Source of the DNA: Moringa oleifera
Taxonomy: Eukaryota > Streptophyta > Magnoliopsida > Brassicales > Moringaceae
Assembly: GCA_021397835.1 (NCBI GenBank)
Contig: JAJFZO010000184.1
Span: 372,001-436,000 of the forward strand
Reading direction: 5' to 3'
DNA: 64,000 bases
This document shows, piece after piece, positions 59,580 through 64,000 of the stretch (the first letter of the stretch is position 1; every line of letters begins with the position of its first letter). The notes beneath the pieces were generated by a model, which did no database searches, was not told where the DNA came from, and saw nothing but the letters and a program-made list of their open reading frames with translations. Both the position numbers and the translations under genes were made by a program.

Positions 59580-60400
59580 CAATGAAGGCGTGGTTGTGGC
59601 CTTCGAAAGGCATGGCTACCACTTTCGAAGGCCATGTTTGTCGCCTTTAAAGGCCATGGTTGCCTTCGTGCATGGCCATGCATGCAGGCTTTCACGGCAG
59701 CCATGCATGGCTTTCACGACAGCCATGCATGGCCTTCGCGGCCATGCATGGAGGCTTTCGCGGCCATGGATGCTACCTTTGAAGGCCATGACTGCCTTTG
59801 TGCGCTATCATGGCTACCTTCACTTACGGCCATGGCTGCTATTACAGCTATGAATGGACACTTTCACGGAGGCCATGGCTGCCTTCATAGGCATGCATGA
59901 AGGCTATGGAGGCTTTTACAATAGCTATGCGTGGCTGCCTTCGCGGCCATGCATGGAGGATATGGAGGGTTTTATAGTAGCCATGCATGGCTGCCTTCAT
60001 AGCATGGCCACCTTGGTAACCATGAAGGCCTTCACAACCATGCATGGCCACCTTCGAAGGCCGTCAGCTTGCTAACTTGATGACCATGCATGGCTGCCTT
60101 CGAAGGCAGCCAATTTACTACCTTAGCCATCATGCATGGTTGCCTTTGAAGGTGATCAGCTTGTTTCTATGGTTGCCATGCATGGCTGCCTTTAAAGGTA
60201 GCCAATTTGCTACCTCAACGACGATGTATGGCTGCCTTGTAGCTAGTTTGCTACCTCAACGACAATGTATGGCTACCTTCGAAGGCAGCCAACCTACTTT
60301 TGACGACCATTACTGCCTTTGAAGGCAATAATTAAGTTTATGGTCATAGCTACCTTCGAAGGCAGCAAGCTTGCAGCCTTCGCGACTGCCCATAGGGTGG
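59580..60400. repeat. GC-rich palindromic array (CCATGCATGG and CCTTCGAAGG) in CACTA-3
   Basis: About 820 bp, sharply richer in GC than everything around it, built of irregularly spaced short palindromes. CCATGCATGG or close variants occur about ten times (for example 59661, 59700, 59725, 59745, 59947, 59980, 60038, 60082 and 60175). CCTTCGAAGG variants occur about six times (59624, 60053, 60097, 60288 and 60352 among them). CATGCATG is the RY motif recognised by plant B3-domain proteins. Apparent ORFs on both strands (59533-60322) only reflect the repeat. It lies between the right subterminal repeats and the TNP2 leader. Confidence 0.88.
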
Positions 60401-60429
60401 TTGCTAGGCTACTTTGCCTGTATAACGAT

Positions 60430-60704
60430 CGAAGCCTGGTAGTCGCTAAATCTTTCATTAGTCACTAATAAAAATTCAATATCTAATCTATGTTTAAGTT
60501 GATTATAAATTATATAAATAAATGAAAAATAAATTTAGCAACGAAGACAACGTTTATCGTTAATGTGTGTCGTTAATTTGTCATTATTCCGTTACTATAT
60601 TAAAATTTTTATTCTATAATAAATATATCGCTATTTGTTATTATTTAACAGCTAATTATGTCTGTCGCTATATTTTATCACTATTTTTAGATTTTTTTCT
60701 AGTG
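60430..60704. repeat. Right subterminal repeats and terminus of CACTA-3
   Basis: Repeats such as TAGTCGCTAAATC, TTAGCAACGAAGACAACG, GTGTCGTTAATTTGTC and TCTGTCGCTATATTTT precede the end TTTTTTTCTAGTG. They match the left subterminal modules. Confidence 0.75.
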
Positions 60705-61860
60705 TATCATCAAGGTACTTTATTTTTAGAAAGAATAAACAAAAACAAAATATCAAAATCAACAAATACAAAGTCCAAAGATATATCCTCAAGCTTCACA
60801 TCTGTCAGACTTTTTTCCTTTGAAAACACCTTACAAGTCCCACTGCAAGTCAATGAAGACTCACATTAAGTCATAGATGACCTACCTTAGGTCAAAAAAG
60901 AAGAACAGAGGACCAAGAGAGAGGAAAAAGGAAGGTTTAGTAGATCAGGGTTAGGTTAGTGGGTAAAGGAAACATTTTAAACAGGGGATCTAGAATTTCA
61001 GTAGTTGTCAAGTCGAGAATGTGTTCAGTCTCACCATCTTTTAAAACCCCAAAATCATCGTAGCCTCCTCATCCATAATTTTTGAAAGTTCTCTATCGTT
61101 ATGCATGCCCACAAGACTTGAAAGCCATTAGAGTCCTTTTTCCTTATAAAGATAAGAATCCTACTTTAGGAGATATCGTGACCAATCCCAACACCTTTAT
61201 GCTCGTTTCCTTTCTCACTTTTATTTCTTTTTTGGTAAAGAGCATTTAACAATCCTTCCTCCACTAGGATTCCGTCTAGTATCGTATTATATATATATGC
61301 CTATGCTCTCCATAGCCTAGTCATAATATCATTGCTTCTCTGTACTACTTTTAGTCTTTGGTTATTTCATATCTATTCTTGTGATCATATAGTATTGGAA
61401 GCAAAAACAATGGTAAGTGAGATAGGATTAGGAGCAAATTAATAAAGAAGAAGAGAGGCAAGTTTATGGTCTAATATACCTTTAGATATGTTATGCTCAA
61501 TACTTGTTCATCTTTGATTAAAGTCCCACATTGGTTATATTATAGTGATGAACATCTATCCCTATGTTGTTCCTCCCTTCCTTCTTTTATAATGTCCCAT
61601 TTTCCTCATTACTCCGTCTTAACCATTTCATACTTTCTCCCTGCTCCCTTATGTGTTTCATCCCTTTTATTTTGGTCTTGTCACATCTTTCTCTTTCTTT
61701 TCTTTGTATTTCTAATCCCAGATTAGACTTGGGTTAGGTCAGCTATAGCGTTACAAGTCATTTGGTCTCTCTTGGTAGGCATGATGAGGTTAACTGTTTG
61801 CCTAAGCTTTGTTTGGGCTTCATTTTGAAAATGGCACTCACATCAGGTAACCCCGCCCAA
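60705..61860. other. Unassigned sequence right of CACTA-3
   Basis: No firm gene. Plus-strand text such as ERINKNKISKSTNTKSKD (60730) may continue the degraded protein cut by CACTA-3. A GTCCCACATTGG motif lies at 61523, but no snRNA follows. TATATATATATG near 61290 could be a TATA region of an LTR. Confidence 0.3.
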
Positions 61861-61869
61861 TAAGCTGGT

Positions 61870-62148
61870 CATATTGTAATGATTCAGTATATATGGTGAT
61901 GGCAACTTTATTTAGCAGCTGATTTTATTAGGGTATGTTAGGTCCAATGTATCAAAGCTTGATCTAGTTTTACAATGTTGAGTCTCTTAAAATCGATTTC
62001 TACACAACTGTATGACTTGTTCCATACTGTGCATGAGATGGTATATTAGAGTCCTATATTGACTTGTCATATGGTAATGATTCAGTATATAAGGTAAGGG
62101 TAATCTTATCTAGTAAGTTAATTTTGCTAAGATATGTCTGTCCAATAC
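61870..62148 (+). repeat. Direct repeat pair, about 80 bp, 199 bp apart
   Basis: 61870-61950 and 62069-62148 share GTAATGATTCAGTATATA, GTTAATTTTGCTAAGATATG/GCTGATTTTATTAGGGTATG and GTCCAAT in the same order. They may be parts of an LTR or of two related insertions. Family not recognised. Confidence 0.65.
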
Positions 62149-62182
62149 CCTATTTAATATTAGCTAATAAAGTTTTCGATTT

Positions 62183-62396
62183 AGTCAGTTTCCTATAGGT
62201 TTCTCATTTCTAGTTTTCCTATTCTTTCTACATTTCTTATTCTTAGTTTACTTTTTCGCATTATTTAAAAACTTATTGCAACGGTTAGAGACAATTCAAT
62301 ACAATTTATCAAATTTTACTCTAAAAGTTTAACTTTGGCATTTGTTTTTTAATTTTATTCCATTTCTCTTTCGAAGCAAATCTTTCGTTGTACCAA
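62183..62396 (+). repeat. 5' LTR, truncated, of gag-only Ty3/gypsy element
   Basis: From TTTAGTCAGTTTCCTATAGG at 62183 this matches 63707-63917 almost throughout (for example GCATTATTTAAAA, TTTATTCCATTTCTCTTTCG). Sequence left of 62183 does not match the start of the 3' LTR, so the 5' LTR is truncated or replaced. It is followed directly by the primer-binding site. Confidence 0.8.
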
Positions 62397-62414
62397 ATTG
62401 ATATCAGAGTAAGG
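62397..62414 (+). promoter_or_regulatory. Primer-binding site (initiator tRNA-Met type, mutated)
   Basis: ATTGATATCAGAGTAAGG is one or two changes from the common plant PBS TGGTATCAGAGC, complementary to initiator tRNA-Met. It sits immediately after the LTR end. Confidence 0.75.
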
Positions 62415-62431
62415 ATTTTTACCTTATTCTG

Positions 62432-63550
62432 ATGGCTGACGACGGTTTTAGTGAGATACAAGCCACTGACGATGAACGATGATTTGACAAGATCGAGCAA
62501 CGACTTGATGGGATTGAAGAAACCTTTCGCAAACTCATACAGATGATAATTGCAATGACTATGGAAGGAAGATGTGATTTCATGGAGTAAAGACCAAATC
62601 AGCATGACAACATAGAGAATGATGGCCAACAAGACCTAAGTCAACTTGATGGGATTGAAGAAACCCTTCGCAAGCTCATGCAGATGATGACTGCAATGAC
62701 TATGGAAAGAAGACGTGATTCAATGGATAAAGATTAAATTAGTATGACAACATAAAGAATGAGGGCTAACTAGACCTAAGTCATGCAGAATTTATTCCAA
62801 AGAATTCTAACGTATAAATCATGCGTATTTGCAATCTAGACACCAACCACCTGTTGACCCAGACTTAAAAGGTCTATAATAGCTTATGATAGGTCATAAC
62901 GACCAATACCAACACTAAAATTAACTCAAAAATTGATAATGAAGCCCCAATTCAAGCAAAACCAATCTTGAATCATGATTTTCATGAGTATGTTCTATTA
63001 TGGGTTTATGAATAGCAAAATCAAAGAGCTCCCATATGGCAGCGTGATGGTGAATTCAAAGTTAAAGATGTTCTTTCACAAGGGATAGCTAGTGCTTTTG
63101 ATGTCCGAGGTGACTATTTTTCACCTTTTTAATATGGTGATTTTTGATGTCAAGGTTCGAAGAATTTTCAACGAAGGTAGCCACAAAAATTTGATTATTT
63201 ATTAGAAAAAGAAGAAGATTTTAAGATTTTCATTTTAAGAATAAAAATCAAGATCTACACACTCAAGAATTTAAGATGAAGATGGATTTACCGAGTTTTG
63301 ATGGTCATTTAAATATTGAAGATTTTTTTGATTGGGTAAAAACTGGTAAAATTTTTTTTGATTATTTGAATATTTTAGAAGAAAATCAAGTCAAGCTCGT
63401 GACACATAAGTTAAAATGTGGAACTTTTGCTTAGAGGAAATAACTTCAATATAATTGTCAACGCCAAGGAAAGCAGCATATTCACATTTGGCTCAAGATG
63501 AAGCAATTACTACAAAGGAGATTCCTCTCCCGAATGAGTTTTTTTTGCAG
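62432..63550 (+). pseudogene. Ty3/gypsy gag, broken; pol absent
   Basis: From ATG 62432 the translation reads MADDGFSEIQATDD, then QRLDGIEETFRKLIQMI. Further on come LPSFDGHLNIEDFFDWVK (63295) and ILEENQVKLVTHKLKCGT (63380), the core of plant gypsy gag (normally PxFxGxLxxExFLDWxxxVExFF), and GKQHIHIWLKMKQLL near 63470. Several stops are present. After the gag core the sequence goes straight to the polypurine tract, so protease, RT, RNase H and integrase are missing. The element is non-autonomous. Confidence 0.85.
62501..62780 (+). repeat. 141-bp tandem duplication inside gag
   Basis: CGACTTGATGGGATTGAAGA at 62501 recurs as CAACTTGATGGGATTGAAGA at 62642. The two units match over nearly their full length, to GACCTAAGTC. 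141 is a multiple of three, so the coiled-coil-like N-terminal gag segment is repeated in frame. Confidence 0.88.
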
Positions 63551-63578
63551 CCATAAAACTCGAAGGCAAGTTTCTTCA

Positions 63579-63591
63579 AAATGGAAGGGAT
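63579..63591 (+). promoter_or_regulatory. Polypurine tract
   Basis: AAAATGGAAGGGAT directly precedes the TGATGTAGT start of the 3' LTR. This is the usual place and form of a plus-strand primer site. Confidence 0.65.
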
Positions 63592-63917
63592 TGATGTAGT
63601 ACACATCAACATATATCCTATTTTGATTAGATATCTTAGTTTCTTATTCTTTCAGGCTTCTTATTTCTAGTCTAAGTTAGTTTTCTATTCTTTTAAGTTT
63701 CCCATTTAGTCAGTTTCTTATAGGTTTTTGATTTTTAATTTTCCTATTCTTTATACATTTTTTATTCATAGTTTACTTCTTTGCATTATTTAAAAGACTT
63801 ATTGTAATGGTTAAAGGCAATTCAATATAATTTATCAAAATTTTCTCTAAAGTTTAACCTTTGGGTTTGTTCTTTAATTTTATTCCGCTTCTCTTTCGAA
63901 GCAAACCTTTAGGTACA
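63592..63917 (+). repeat. 3' LTR of gag-only Ty3/gypsy element
   Basis: Begins TGATGTAGTACACATC after the polypurine tract and ends near GGTACAATG. Its second half matches 62183-62396. About 326 bp. Confidence 0.78.
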
Positions 63918-64000
63918 ATGAAATGTTTGCTTTAAAAGAGAAGTGGAATGAAATTAAAGAACAAACCCGAAAGTTCAACTTTTAGAAGAAAATTTGATAA
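63918..64000 (-). repeat. Inverted LTR copy at the window edge
   Basis: The last 80 bases are the inverse of the LTR end: GCTTTAAAAGAGAAGTGGAA against TTCCGCTTCTCTTTCGAAGC, and AAGAACAAACCCGAAAG against the mirror of TTTGGGTTTGTTCTTT. The two copies meet tail to tail near 63918. The second element continues beyond the window. Confidence 0.85.

Larger units (their letters stand above)
53161..60704 (-). mobile_element. CACTA-3: nearly complete TNP2-type CACTA element
   Basis: The right end is TTTTTTTCTAGTG at 60704. The left end is the poorer match CAACACATAAATCC at 53161. TAT flanks both (53158-53160 and 60705-60707), consistent with a 3-bp target duplication. Both subterminal regions contain TAGCGACAAATTA/TGTCGCTAA repeats (53200-53400 and 60430-60690). 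The element is about 7.5 kb with one minus-strand TNP2 gene, an AT-rich tandem array in the leader and a GC-rich palindromic array near the right end. It is broken and probably immobile unless helped. The left terminus is less certain than the right. Confidence 0.82.

Noticed and set aside
59533..60322. Several overlapping ORFs on both strands in the GC-rich array
   Set aside because: They are translations of the palindromic repeat (runs of H, A, W, G, M and P) open in many frames at once, so they do not indicate a protein.
59580..60400. CRISPR-like array
   Set aside because: Spacing is irregular, spacers are themselves repeat variants, and the context is a plant transposon.
61523..61534. 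snRNA upstream element (GTCCCACATTGG)
   Set aside because: Resembles the plant USE, but no correctly spaced TATA box or U-snRNA sequence follows. The motif also occurs in LTRs.

Overview
This is a transposon-dominated window of nuclear DNA from a flowering plant, probably a eudicot. The evidence is one multi-exon cytochrome P450 gene with GT-AG introns, En/Spm (CACTA) DNA transposons, Tat-type Ty3/gypsy remnants, an L1-type LINE fragment and an inserted block of chloroplast DNA. I cannot name the species. The DNA is AT-rich throughout, and nearly all coding matter outside the P450 is broken.

Layout. 1-1457 has no clear gene. 1458-7123 is a complete but decayed CACTA element (CACTA-1) with an ATT target duplication; it carries a minus-strand transposase-associated/Ulp1-protease gene. 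7127-10150 holds scattered minus-strand pieces that look like an F-box/FBD gene. 11520-12010 and 20130-22185 are the two halves of a second Ulp1-type CACTA (CACTA-A). Between them lie about 4.4 kb of plastid DNA (trnS-GGA, ycf3, start of psaA), a fragment resembling a bHLH regulator, and an internally deleted TNP2-type CACTA (CACTA-B).

22190-32300 is a degenerate Tat-type Ty3/gypsy region. Its pol runs on the minus strand, with antisense plus-strand ORFs resembling the 'putative gypsy type transposon' family. 33844-43124 is the single apparently intact gene, a seven-exon minus-strand P450 of 570 residues. Its second intron holds a LINE 3' fragment and a roughly 408-bp tandem duplication.

44.7-49.7 kb is a large inverted repeat: two arms of about 2 kb around a spacer of about 1 kb, A-rich on one side and T-rich on the other. 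50.6-52.5 kb is a second Tat remnant, a plus-strand integrase end followed by an antisense ORF. 53161-60704 is CACTA-3, with a nearly complete but broken minus-strand TNP2 gene, an AT-rich tandem array, and an unusual GC-rich array of CCATGCATGG and CCTTCGAAGG palindromes. 62.2-63.9 kb is a gag-only Ty3/gypsy derivative ending against an inverted copy of its own LTR.

The only gene likely to make a working protein is the P450. Points most worth attention are its I-helix, which lacks the usual acidic residue; the RY-motif (CATGCATG) array in CACTA-3; the antisense-ORF layout repeated in two Tat remnants; the long inverted repeat upstream of the P450; and the nested CACTA/plastid insertion. All family assignments come from motif recognition by eye; no database search was run.
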